Assembly (NCBI RefSeq): GCF_041260155.1
Contig: NC_091933.1
Span: 33,110,293-33,174,292 of the forward strand
DNA: 64,000 nt
Reading direction: 5' to 3'
Origin: Ptychodera flava
Taxonomy: Eukaryota > Hemichordata > Enteropneusta > Ptychoderidae
The notes under the pieces were generated by a model, which saw only the letters and a list, made by a program, of their open reading frames with translations, was not told where the DNA came from and did not search any database. The number at the start of each line of letters is the position of its first letter. Position 1 is the first letter of the stretch. Position numbers and translations under genes: made by a program. This document shows positions 11,574-22,402 of this stretch, piece after piece.

Positions 11574-12761
11574 TGTATGTATGTATGTATGTATGTGTGC
11601 GTGCGTGTATGTATACATGCATGCATACATACATTGTGTTAAATTACAGATATTGAGCTCTCAGAGGCTATAGTAATAAAAGTCCTCAGACTTGCTGACG
11701 GAGTTACTGAACGGATGCCATTAAATGTACGTAGTTTCACATATACTCCAGACAGTTTTGAAGCACTTCAACATGAAAAATGTAGACATTCAAAATCGTC
11801 ATCGTGCAAATTGATATAAAACTGCTGCGGAAAAACACAAACTGTTTTGTAGGTTTGCTTTGTACAAATATTGTTCCGAGAGACCCGCTAAATATGGCAA
11901 TATATATCTTTCCTTAATCTGAAACTATGTACGTCATGTAGTTGTTGTCTCGTCAATGTTGGTGCAAATTTAAGGATGAAAGGTACCGTTTTTCGTCTGC
12001 GGAAGCAAAATTTAAACTGTGTGTTTAGAAGAAATGACCGGAAACCCCATACATTCTTCCTGTACGTTGTTTTGATGTGTCAATGTTAGCATTCAAGCAA
12101 TAGACAATTCCTTGGACCTGGTAAATTTCATAGTTACCTTGAATGATAATGATTATTGATAGAAGAAACGACTTAACACATTTGTAATAATTTAGGCATC
12201 ACACACAGAAAGTGAAAGTGAAAGCGTCTATTCTTTCAGAGACATAATCAACCAGGTTAAGCTTCAATTTTGAATTGTTATTTATCAACACATTATATAA
12301 ATACTTCCTTTTCAGTCAGAATAGAAGACAATGCTGTCAATTACACACGGATCTGTGACTATAGTCACATGTCACTCAATCATTTGAATACATGTAAACA
12401 ATGCTTCGTTGACTCTCCACAGGGCACAGTGATAATCCGGAATATTTTGCACTTCGTTTTCTGGTCTTAGTAAAGGCAGAAGTCAATCACCTTTCTGTTT
12501 ACTTGAAAGAGGTCAGTATCTGGCACCCTGTGTTCTGGCAGTGGTGATCCGTCTCTGTGAAGACCAGAACCCTTGGTTTGTTTTTCTTACAAATGAGGGA
12601 TATGTCTTTCCTAAGAGCAGAGAGACTTTCGTGTTTTTTCTAACCAGTGATTAAATGAGTCGGCAACTTTAATGTCTGGTTTATCGACACATTCTGTGTG
12701 TACTTTAGAAGAAAATGTGTGTGATGAACATGCAATTGTTCACAGCCAAGCTCAAATACCC
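9998..12761. other. No gene recognised; one TATG microsatellite
   Basis: AT-rich sequence within the proposed NLR intron. Small ORFs (10676-10876, 11061-11285, 11308-11673) have no recognisable domain, and the last runs into the (TATG)n tract at about 11545-11597. Confidence 0.5.
11545..11597. repeat. (TATG)n microsatellite
   Basis: About 13 units of TATG, followed by a GTGCGTGCGTG stretch. Confidence 0.9.

Positions 12762-12762
<1 letters not shown>

Positions 12763-12847
<85 letters not shown>
12763..12847. repeat. (TA)n microsatellite
   Basis: A pure TA tract of about 42 units, left of the Penelope-related hairpin. Confidence 0.95.
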
Positions 12848-12850
<3 letters not shown>

Positions 12851-12919
12851 AGTATACAGATGTCATCGTGAGACATTACAGTGCTCGATGCTAAGTAGAG
12901 CGTTATAAATAAACAAATT

Positions 12920-13025
12920 ACTTCAAGTACAAAGTAATGAAATCTATTACTTAAGTTTCATGCATCCTATCTGAGGATTGCAAGATGCATGAAACTTAAT
13001 AGATTTCATTACTTTGTACTTGAAG

Positions 13026-13026
<1 letters not shown>
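12920..13026. repeat. Inverted-repeat hairpin next to the Penelope-like element
   Basis: The arms begin ACTTCAAGTACAAAGTAATG and are about 43-47 bases long, with one 4-base indel. They flank a 17-base loop (about 12967-12983). A third, partial copy of the arm is found beyond the other side of the element at about 14742-14782. It is probably a terminal piece of a retroelement copy. Confidence 0.7.

Positions 13027-13093
<67 letters not shown>
13027..13093. repeat. (TA)n microsatellite
   Basis: A pure TA tract of about 33 units abutting the left terminal repeat of the Penelope-like element. Confidence 0.95.
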
Positions 13094-13095
<2 letters not shown>

Positions 13096-13096
13096 C

Positions 13097-14638
13097 TTTG
13101 TAGGATATTACACACGTGTACCAATCTTCTGGTTCAAATAGTTTATTATATCAGCACAACGTTTCGTCCTAAAAGTAGGACTTCCTCAGGTGCTACAGAT
13201 CAAAAAGTTTCAACACGGAGTAAATTAGTAAACACCACTTGATTGGGCCAGATTCATAGATGACATCAACTCCATCTGGGCACATGATAAATCCATAGTC
13301 AATGCATTCCATCAATTCATCAATACTATACACCCCACCATAAAATTTACCATGACACTCTCACAAACTTCCGTCCCTTTTCTTGATATCTCGCAACACT
13401 TGGATAAAGAGGGGAACATCGAAACAGATTTATACAAAAAACCAACAGGCACGAATCAACATTTGGCATTTACGTCATCACACCCTAGGCACACAAATCT
13501 AGGCATACCTTATTGATTAGCCATCCGCATATGAAGAATATGCTCCAGGCATGACTGGAGGGACACCCGCTTAAAGGAATTGACAACATCATTAATCAAG
13601 CGGGGATACCCAGAAAGCTTGGTTATAGACCAAATAAATCGGGCCAAATCAATTCCAAGAAACACCCTCCTACAATACAAAATAAAACCACACCAAACAC
13701 GTATTCCTTTTGTAGTTACATTTAACCCACGGCACCCAAACATCAAACAGATCGTTCACACTCACTTAAATATATTATAAAAGTCCCCCGTTGTAAAAGT
13801 GCGATCGCTGAAACTCCCATCATAGCACACCGCCGTAGTAGAAACCTGCGAGATCTATTAGTTCACAGTGAACTACAACAGTCCGATGCACCAGCAGGTT
13901 CTACAAATGTGGCTCAACCAGGGGCTGCAACATCTGTAAACATTCGACAAATGCCACCAGTTTCCATAGCCACTCAAATAACACAGTTCACACTATTACA
14001 CAAAACATCACATGCAAGTCTGAAAACATAATATATCTTATAACCTGTAATAAATGCAAAAAAACAGTACGTAGGAGAGACCAAAACAGAATTTCGATTA
14101 AGATTCAATAACTATCTGTCCACCATCCGTCGCAACTCAAACATGCCAGTAGCGCTCCATTTCAATTCAGATCAACACACAATCCAAGACGTATCAATAG
14201 TTGGCATTGTGAAAATCAATAAAATGGACGACCCGCTTCGAAAAAAGCTGGAATCCTTGTGGATTTCCAAATTAAAGACATTAACACCTGACGGCCTAAA
14301 TATTCACAGCTAGCTGCTCCCATTGTCTTTATTCAAATTCCAACACTAGCGCCCTCCCAGCCACACTATAAATACACATTCAAACATTCTCCCAATTGCC
14401 ATTCAACATCTGAGCCATTCAAATAGGTAAGAAACAACTCCTGTATTTTCACCATACTGTCACTTAGTATTTTCTCTGATATGTAACTTTTGTACGAAAA
14501 ATATCACTGTAATTTACTCCGTGTTGAAACTTTTTGATCTGTAGCACCTGAGGAAGTCCTACTTTTAGGACGAAACGTTGTGCTGATGTAATAAACTATT
14601 TGAACCAGAAGATTGGTACGTGTGTAATATCCTACAAA
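13097..14638 (+). mobile_element. Decayed Penelope-like retroelement with inverted terminal copies
   Basis: Terminal copies of about 130 bases lie at 13097-13226 (reverse orientation) and 14511-14638 and differ at only a few positions. Between them are remains of a Penelope-type reverse transcriptase. The catalytic box RFIDDINSIW starts near 13250, followed by HPTIKFT, VPFLDI and LYKKPTGTNQ. Stops then interrupt the frame near 13515, but typical downstream sequence (RICSRHDW, LIKRGYPES) continues to 13780. At about 14025-14310, after a frame change, come NIIYLITCNKC and QYVGET, the signature of the GIY-YIG endonuclease of these elements. The 5' part of the RT is missing. The element is clearly dead. 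The combination of RT, GIY-YIG and inverted terminal repeats is specific to Penelope-like elements. Confidence 0.85.
14548..14576 (+). ncRNA. Hammerhead-ribozyme-like motif in the terminal repeat
   Basis: The terminal repeat contains CTGAGGA, then A, a GTCC/GGAC stem with a short loop, and GAAAC. This matches the conserved hammerhead core (CUGANGA, stem II, GAAA) except for one extra A before stem II. The same motif, inverted, lies in the left copy. Terminal repeats of Penelope-like elements are known to carry hammerhead ribozymes. I could not see a convincing stem III, so activity is doubtful. Confidence 0.4.
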
Positions 14639-14788
14639 CGAATTTATCATAACCACGCCACCGACAACACTGGGGACAACCTGAAAAACCACAGTCGAAC
14701 ATATATATATATGTATATATATATATATATGCGCCTATATGAAACTTAAGTAACAGATAACATTACTTTGTACTTGAAGTAATTTTGT

Positions 14789-14791
<3 letters not shown>

Positions 14792-14864
<73 letters not shown>
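14792..14864. repeat. (TA)n microsatellite
   Basis: A TA tract of about 36 units on the right side of the Penelope-like element. A shorter, interrupted one lies at about 14700-14730. Confidence 0.95.
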
Positions 14865-14867
<3 letters not shown>

Positions 14868-15840
14868 AAGTTGCTTATGTTAGCCACCTGTTACTCTAAT
14901 ATATATGCTGGTTCTGATATAGTCTGACAAGGCCGTGTATTCACTAAAATTGCTGGCCATGCCATCAGATTTCATCGTAGATAAATTAATTTCCGACAGA
15001 CAAGGCTTCTACTACATCCATTTATGATTTTCAAGTACATCGACTATGAGTCCTTCGTCACGAAGAGGTGAGAGCAGGATCGTCGTGACCTGCCGGTAAA
15101 ATAGGTCACACAAAGTGACGTCTACCTGTTCGTCACTCTACAATACAATACTACAATCGTCGATATATTCCCATTTCAATCACTCACGTGGTGACAAAGA
15201 AATTGCACTTGGTGGTCGCACATGGGGAAAGTCAATGTTTGGACGAGATGGATGTTACATTTGTCTTCAAATAACAAACTTTCTCAGTGTGTCTGTAATG
15301 TACGAACAAAGAGGAACAAACGGCAATATTTTGGAGTACACGGTACGTAACGGAAAGTGGCAATTGAATATCCTTTGTAAGATCTTGGCACTATAGGTTT
15401 TTTTCGGTCGCCAAATGAAACTAGTTTGTACGGAACGACTTACCCTGTTGGTGATTGTGAAATACGTTCTTCAGCATGCTTGAAATTCTTTAAAAAGTGG
15501 AGAGATGATGTTTTGTAGCACCTATGTCAAAACGTCTATCACTGAACACGTATGCGCAGTTCACCGACGAATAAATTTATGAAAAGGACAGCAGGTGTAC
15601 TATGGTGCCACGGTTGGACGTGCGTGCGTACGTGTGGGTTCGACGGTACTGCACACGTGTATCAACAGGTGGATTGACAAATGGATGGCATGTGTATGAG
15701 AAAATGACTGGACGCTTAAACATACCCGTGTACACTCGGATAGATTTGGGGATGAGTGAGCGGAAGGGTAGCAAAACGACAATAAATCGATAAATCAATA
15801 AATCAATGGCCCGATCATTCGATTAACTAATCGACAGGCT

Positions 15841-15880
<40 letters not shown>

Positions 15881-16313
15881 CAGAAGGCTAATTGGATTAT
15901 CAGAAGCTCAATTGTTGACGAAAACAATGAATCCATGACGGATGTACATGTATATGCTGTGTGGACAAGCCGAACACAGACTGTATTTTCGCACGCCGTA
16001 CATCCAAGGTTGTGGAGAGCTGACAAAAACCTGAGCTTAACGGACATAATAAAGATGTGGAGGAATATTACAGCGGTACAGTTACCGGGGAGAAACTGTA
16101 ATGATGCTGTAGAGAATAGACAGACCTTTTGGATTTGTACAATCAGGCAGTGTCTGTTGCTGGGATCTTTGTTGTTTACAACGGTAACAGCTGTCAGATT
16201 ACCACACCTGCCGTACAACAACGTGATGTCATTTTGTTATAATTGGTGAATGGAAACACAACTTACTATATTGTGATAAAGTCAATCTTTTTGGTTAATG
16301 ATGGGTCTGGCTT
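14865..16313. other. No gene recognised; (CAGA)n tract
   Basis: Contains a (CAGA)n tract at about 15842-15881. ORFs 15115-15396, 15823-16221 (minus) and 15935-16249 lack recognisable domains. I saw no minus-strand AATAAA or ATTAAA just below the CARD exon, which argues weakly that that exon is internal rather than terminal. Confidence 0.4.
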
Positions 16314-16357
16314 TCAATTAATTATAATGAACGGATATGACAAAAAGGAATACTTGC

Positions 16358-18466
16358 CTAAGGCCGTATATAATCTGTATCCAACATGTGGAGTACTTGC
16401 CCTGGTCGGTGGCGGCGTGACGGCCAGCCGTCGCCGTACCGTCACCGGTTCTCGTTTGGGTGGTGGCGGGGTTTGTGCCTGGCGCCACGGTCTACCATGT
16501 GTCCTTCTTGTTAAGGATCGTCCCCTACTCAGGACTGACGACGGAGGCAAACAGGTGGCTAGTCTGTGCATTCCCTCGAACGACCTGACCCGTTGCGGCG
16601 AAGAAGTGTCCATCATTTCTGGCGATTGACTCAGGCTGGGGGTTGAGTTGATCGCCCTGACACCCATTCTTGGTGTCCCCCTTTCACGCACGCTTTGCGC
16701 GCCCTCCGGGCATGAAACCATTAAACTTTCTGGGTGAGTGTAATCACTTGTCGTTGTTGGCGGAACTGGAGGGAACATGTTGCTTCTGGTCGTGATTGGT
16801 GTTGTAATGTGACACGGAGGCCCATTCTCGACTTTATTCTGATATAGACTTTCCGTCCCCGCTGACTGTGACAAGTACACTTCCCTCTCGCGACGCCTCC
16901 TGACAACGGGGACACTTTGAGCGACGCGAATTGCTCGGGTAGGCTCCGCCGTTCGCAACGAGGGAGTTGCGGAAAGATCGGCGAGTGAAGCGATCATTGA
17001 AGACGTGGGCTGGGTCGGGGTATCGTCAATACAAAGTCTCGTTGCTTGGGCTGATTTATTGCTTTCAGTTGTCGCTTCGGGATATTTTTCACATCCTGGG
17101 TCCAAAATTGTAGTATCGTACTCTCTGGCCGTCGAAAAATAAAGCGAATCCTGAGGTCCATAATGTGGGTATGATCTTCGTCGAAACGGCGGGTTTGCCT
17201 CATCTGTATCGAGAATCATGGCGTCCGCATCTTCCATGTAAGAGTACGCAGATTCATAAGCCCGCATGGTATTGTCCGAATTTGAGCCATGCCTTTGACT
17301 TTCGTACGGTGTGGCTCGTTGTGTTTGAACCTGATGAGCTGACTGTTGATTCACATTCCTGACGTCATTGTGTTGCATTTGACGGTACACGGAATAGCTG
17401 GTGAAAATCGGCAAGGGGTTGTGCAACTCGTAATAATCTTCCGTGGCATGCGTGGCGTCCATGTCATCTCCAACGGTGCCGTCAGGCGGGCGACCGGCTG
17501 AACTTTCGCTCGGTTGTCCCAGCGACTCTTCTCGGGGTGCGTGATACACTTGCCCCGGGTAAGGATACCTCGGAGGCGATTCCGACATATTCCAGAGTGG
17601 AGACTTGTGCAGGGTGTATCTGTATGGTGGGGGAGGCGGTCTGACACTAGGTGCTGTTGATGTGGTGCGAGAATCATTGGCCTGTGTAGCTTGGGCTAGA
17701 GCGTGTGAAGGTAACGGCTTAAATGACTGAGAAGTTAACGCTCTGGGACTATCTAGGATTCCTCCACTTTGTTGTGGTTCCGATTGAGCGAACCCGGTCA
17801 GAGTTGAAGACACTGTGGCAGGTGACGTCATTAAAGCATCTTCACTGGAGTGAATATTCTGTTGAAACTGGTTAATGGCAGTCTGGGGTGACTTTGGCAG
17901 TATATGGTTAGGTTTTGGGTCGTAGTTTGTCACTGAGTGATTGTCTGTCGGTTTTTCAAGAAGATTGGCTCGACTTTCAATCGGTGTTTGGGACTCTTTT
18001 TTCATTGATGGGGACAGGGGTGTTTCGGTCAGACGTCTGCTTGTTGATGAGGTCAGAAAAGATATGTTACCCTGACCCGCGGCATCGCGCAGTATCTGAG
18101 CCCTCGGTGAGGTCAAGCCTTGTTCGGGAGTGCCCTCAGGTAGTGGAGGCGGCGGGGTGACGGACATTCTCTGAAATTTTTCCTCAACCTCTAGTATTCC
18201 GACTAAATCGGAGTGACCATGCTGCAAGGAGGCTAAGAAAGTCTGGTAGGCGTCATTGTCCTTCACCGCTAGCACATCAATTAATCGTTCGATTTGCATA
18301 CGGGGTGACATCCCAGGTTGATATATGTGATAGTAGTCTTCCAGAGTTATGGCGCCATCTTGCACGAGGTGATTGAGGATGTGCCCGCTGAGATCTAGTC
18401 TTTTAAGCAGGAGACCTTTGTGTCGGTATAGTTTGTAGGCATGTTCGTGTAGTTCTTCACGTTTCA
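16358..18466 (-). CDS. CARD plus long proline-rich linker exon
   Basis: The first ~95 residues form a CARD (death-fold adaptor domain). A helix 1 with KREELHEHAYKLYRHKG is followed by LLLKRLDLSGHILNHLVQDG, ITLEDY, then RLIDVLAVKDNDAYQTFLAS. About 600 residues of Ser/Thr/Pro-rich, probably disordered sequence follow. They include PPPPLPE, a PPPPPY site (WW-domain-type ligand) and Arg-rich patches near the end. The exon starts after the acceptor TTTATTTTTCACAG with two bases of a split codon. At the other end the frame would run on to a stop at 16314, but a perfect GC-type donor, AG|GCAAGT, lies at 16352-16359. Using it leaves one extra base, which fits the two-base start of the NACHT exon at 7963. 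CARDs recruit kinases or caspases, which suits an NLR. A separate CARD-only protein remains possible. Confidence 0.75.
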
Positions 18467-18901
18467 CTGTGAAAAATAAAAATATAACCGATAAAATAAT
18501 GAGGAAATAACATGCAAAATATATGAACCGAGAACAAAATCATTATGTTTTTGGAATACTGGGTGCTCTTTCAACCCTACACAAACAATTGAACGCGGGA
18601 CAGAAGTATCACAGCCGAATTCACTTATTGTCATTCAAAAAATAAACAACATCACAGCAACGTTAGAAACCATCGGTCAAGTATTTTGCGCGTTTTACAA
18701 CAGCCAATAAATCTTCGCACAAAACAAACGAGAACGCCCTCAAAGTTCACTGTCGTGCGTTGCCAACGGTTACACGGCACAGAAGCTCAGAGTAACTGTA
18801 ATTCGTAAACTGGCACAGCGCGTGCCTTTGATGTAGGTAAGAATGCTTCGCTCACACAAAATATGCGACGGCCGACACAGAAGTAGCACATTTATTTCAC
18901 A

Positions 18902-19492
18902 TTAGTTTCTGCAAGTAGGAATCGCATGTGTCAAACACAAAATACGCAGTGTGCCAAAGATGGAAAAAACGTTTTGACAACCTGCGCTACTAAATTTACA
19001 CATTGTAAATTTGCATTTCTCTCTATCTGAGGAAATTAAGACAATGTTTATATATTTGCCGCTTTCCTCTTGCGCTAAAAAACCCAACGTATATCCGTGT
19101 CTTGTATGTTGAAACAAAACTTGCACCCTCTTCAACTTTGCGCAACGAGGGTGTGATGTCGCCCTCTTTAGGCGGAAAAAAGAAAGCTCGACTTTGGCAA
19201 ACTTCCTAACTGTAAATTTAAAATGTGTTTTCTTGACATCATATCGGTGACAGTTCGAAAGTTCATCAAAAATCCGTTTAAACCAGGTTCTGATGCCTAT
19301 CCAGCGAGAGAGTTGAGACATTGATACCTCGAAGCTCTCAGGAACTGAGGTGAAAGTATCAAAGGTTGCACCCCTACTAAGTCTCAACATATCCGTGACT
19401 GTGCGAGTGACAGACAAGCAAAAGTCCCCAATATTATCATATTTGCAAAGAGGTTTATTTATCCAAACAAGAGGACGCAGTTTGTGAAACAT
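18902..19492 (-). CDS. Unrecognised ORF, 196 codons (doubtful)
   Basis: An open frame inside the proposed intron, with a Met start. It shows no signal peptide, membrane span, repeat or motif that I recognise. Basic and aromatic residues are frequent and composition is close to that of the surrounding non-coding DNA. A run of this length could be chance or a relic of a mobile element. Confidence 0.15.
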   Translation of the reverse strand: MFHKLRPLVWINKPLCKYDNIGDFCLSVTRTVTDMLRLSRGATFDTFTSVPESFEVSMSQLSRWIGIRTWFKRIFDELSNCHRYDVKKTHFKFTVRKFAKVELSFFRLKRATSHPRCAKLKRVQVLFQHTRHGYTLGFLAQEESGKYINIVLISSDREKCKFTMCKFSSAGCQNVFSIFGTLRILCLTHAIPTCRN

Positions 19493-20644
19493 TTAACTCT
19501 ATGACGGGTTTGTATCAGATACAAGCCTAAGATGCAGACTTGTGTCGGCAATCTGAACGAAAAATTTGTGAAATAGCAAAGAATATTCTTCAACGATGAT
19601 CGGTATTCCAGGCAAAGAAGGACACTGCTCTTTCTCCATGTATTGGTGTCGAAGTGAATAACTGCATCAGTTTTTGTTTTCGTTTCGTTTTTGTGTATTT
19701 GTATAGCGCGTTTTGCTCGACCACGAGCTTTAATCCTTATAAGATATCAAATACGAGAAATAACATTCCATGTCGTGCGTTGGATCAATCTACCCCTGCA
19801 ACCAAAACTCGTTTCCTTTGAAATGACGCAGCTGAATATTTCGTGTCGCATCGTTGGTGTTTTCGATTCCACGCAAAGGAAATATATAAATAAAAGAGTT
19901 GGGGAAACGCTTGCTGATTTTTCCAATGTTGTACGTCTTCTTGTGTTCAATTTTTACAAATCCTGAGGGGGGGTCCTTCCTTTGACCTGAGGGGGGCGGG
20001 GTTTGACAGCGCGACTGTTTGACTAACGACATACAGGATTCATAAAATGTTCTGCATATTCGGTGAAATTAATACCTGCAGGATAAAGATGCTGCTGGCA
20101 GGATACTCTCTAGACTATTCAAATTGAGTATGCTGATAAAACTACTTGACCAGGACTTCGCTGCCACCCACTTCTCAAATGATTTCACCCGCCTAAACGC
20201 ATTATTTTTAGCTATGATTAATTTCTTTGTAAATTTAATATTTATTTAAGAATGTCCTGCCACTCATCTTGCCTATTATGGATGAATGAATAAATAAGTG
20301 AATACATAAATAATATGCTAAAAATAATGTAAACAGGTTTCACAGTAAAATTGGTACACAAATTGTTGGTAATAAATAACTAACCAGTTCTTTGTATAGT
20401 TTACTTGAGACTGATATCGTTTAGAATTAACATTTTCAATAAGACGATACGGTAATCATTCTGTATCCGGCTAACTTTCAAACACAAGGACACACCACTC
20501 TGTAGTGTTGAGAAAATCTGACATTGCGCAGTGCTTCTCTTTTCCTCTTTTCGGGAAGATTCTTAAATGTCACCATCATGGCAAAATAACCTATTATATT
20601 TAAGCATACTACGTTTGAGTCCATGGACGAAAATTCACAAGGAT

Positions 20645-20645
<1 letters not shown>

Positions 20646-20702
<57 letters not shown>
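20646..20702. repeat. (CT)n microsatellite
   Basis: A pure CT tract of about 28 units. Confidence 0.95.
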
Positions 20703-20704
<2 letters not shown>

Positions 20705-21802
20705 CGAGATTCGATGTTTGTGCGGTAGGCCGTCTTGTATCAAATTCACTCGCTAATATCGCTACGAGGGAAGAGAAACTCGTCGGGTCAGCGAACGGAA
20801 TTCGAAGAATTTCTCGTTTCAGAGCCTTCCACTACGAGGACATAACGCTTCTGCGTTGCTCATCGCTGTTCTTGTTAAACCTATAACATCCGCAGATGTT
20901 TGTTTTGACCGTCTTCGCTATTCTTCTCAAACTTACGAGCTATTTTTAGCAAGCACAAGGTATTTCTCACATGTGCCGAGACGCTCCCAGAGCAAGTATT
21001 ATGAGAACCATATGGAGGAGGGAACGTCACAGATGTCGAGCGACTTGCTATTAGAGGACTCAGCCAACAAATATGAAATCTCAATTCGAATTCATACGAT
21101 TTTGCATGATTTCCTCGCTTAGAACGACTTTCATGAAGTACAACTTTGCGCGATGTAAATTTACGTCCTATAAAATGCGATCCAAACGGACTAAAACTCG
21201 GTTTAGTTTAAGGTAGTACACGCCTGGAAACTGAAAGACTTAACCTTTTGGGTAAACTTGCATAAAGGCAACTTTCAACCATTCCTTTTTCAAAATCAGG
21301 ACTAAACCTAGGGGTCATCGTGCAAATTTTGGAACTAGAGAAACACAGTTACCTAAGATTTAACGTTATTTGAAATTCAAAATGGCCGCCATGCCTGTGT
21401 TAATTCTATGCAGAAAATTTAAATTTTCGATATAAAAATAAAAACTAAGACGGCAAATATTTTTTCTTACTCAAATATATTTGAAATGAGCCCCCATACA
21501 AGCGATAGACCAGAAAAGTATAGGAAAAACCCCCGAGCGTCCCGAAAATCTGTCCTCAAGGGGCATTCTAACTAAAACGTTAACTGTATAGGGACTTTAC
21601 ACTTGATGTGATACAGTGCAGAGCAATTCAAATATCAGTGTAACGGATGTCTAGATAATCAATTGCCCATAGAACAAAGACAAAGATCGTCAAAAAGTCA
21701 CATCTATTATTTGTCGCTGTACGATTAATTAAAAGAGAAGAAACCAAAGCAAGCTCACTACGTAGTAGATGACTGAAGTATCCAGTTAAAATTGACACAT
21801 GG

Positions 21803-21804
<2 letters not shown>

Positions 21805-21841
<37 letters not shown>
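21805..21841. repeat. (GA)n microsatellite
   Basis: A pure GA tract of about 18 units. Confidence 0.95.
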
Positions 21842-21842
<1 letters not shown>

Positions 21843-22257
21843 CATTGATGCAGAAATTCACTGAGGGCTGATTGTATGATGGTACCTCTGAATATATTTT
21901 TTCCTATTTCAAAGTACAGGGCAAACAACTATTTCGACTTGATAGAATTAACGTAAGCATGTAATTGGCCGTATCTCACGTACTTTCCGGTTGTTTACGT
22001 CTGGAGTTTTGCACTCCTTCTTCGTGGTGTCTGGGCGACAGTTATCGTCAGTGTGTGAAACAGGTGGATATGTCATCATTCATCCCATCTTGAATACCCA
22101 GATACAAAGGGAATAAAGAGCCCGTCCTTGGCTTGAATGTCTGGGCAGTTTGAGCATGTTCCATTAATTTTGCATGTAGGGGGAAACTCGGGCAATTTCT
22201 CACGCCGATACGTGTCGCATAGTGAGAAACACTGCAATGAGCATTAAGTATACACAC

Positions 22258-22402
22258 CTCTCTTGTCCTCCGAGTCGCCCTCCCCTGCGACTCTATCATC
22301 ATCGCCACCTCCGCCACCGAGAAGTCCCCGTTCTCCGAATGTCAAGAGTAGATTGTCGTCTGCAGAGACGTCGCTGTCGCCAATCGTGCGGTCTTCTTCC
22401 AG
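22258..22402 (-). CDS. Acidic, Gly-rich exon upstream of the CARD exon
   Basis: A strong acceptor (TTTTTTTTCACACAG) and a donor (AGAG|GTGTGT) bound 145 bases. They encode LEEDRTIGDSDVSADDNLL, then a GGGGGDDD run and EGDSEDKR. It starts on a codon boundary and ends with one base (G), which completes a Val codon with the TG that opens the CARD exon. So the phases match the same gene. It has no Met, so at least one more 5' exon lies upstream and was not found, unless translation starts at the ATG at 22447 without splicing. Function is unknown; it is a charged, probably flexible segment before the CARD. Confidence 0.55.

Larger units (their letters stand above)
7964..16357 (-). other. Probable long intron (or intergenic space) of the NLR locus
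   Basis: This lies between the acceptor at 7964-7966 and the candidate GC donor at 16356-16357. It is filled with an AT-rich dispersed repeat, a foldback element, TA and CATA microsatellites and a Penelope-like element. No exon was recognised inside it. If the CARD exon and the NACHT exon belong to different genes, a promoter and first exon of the NACHT gene should lie here; none could be picked out. Confidence 0.35.
18467..22257 (-). other. Intron of the CARD gene; no exon recognised
   Basis: The acceptor is at 18467-18468 and the donor GTGTGT is at 22257 downward. The interior holds CT and GA microsatellites and one long unassigned ORF (18902-19492). A stretch at 21.2-21.6 kb looks like a dispersed repeat, but no partner copy is present here. 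Confidence 0.5.

Noticed and set aside
12640..12908. ORFs of Tyr-Ile repeats on both strands
   Set aside because: They are translation of a TA microsatellite; the same holds for 28250-28776 and 35598-36035.
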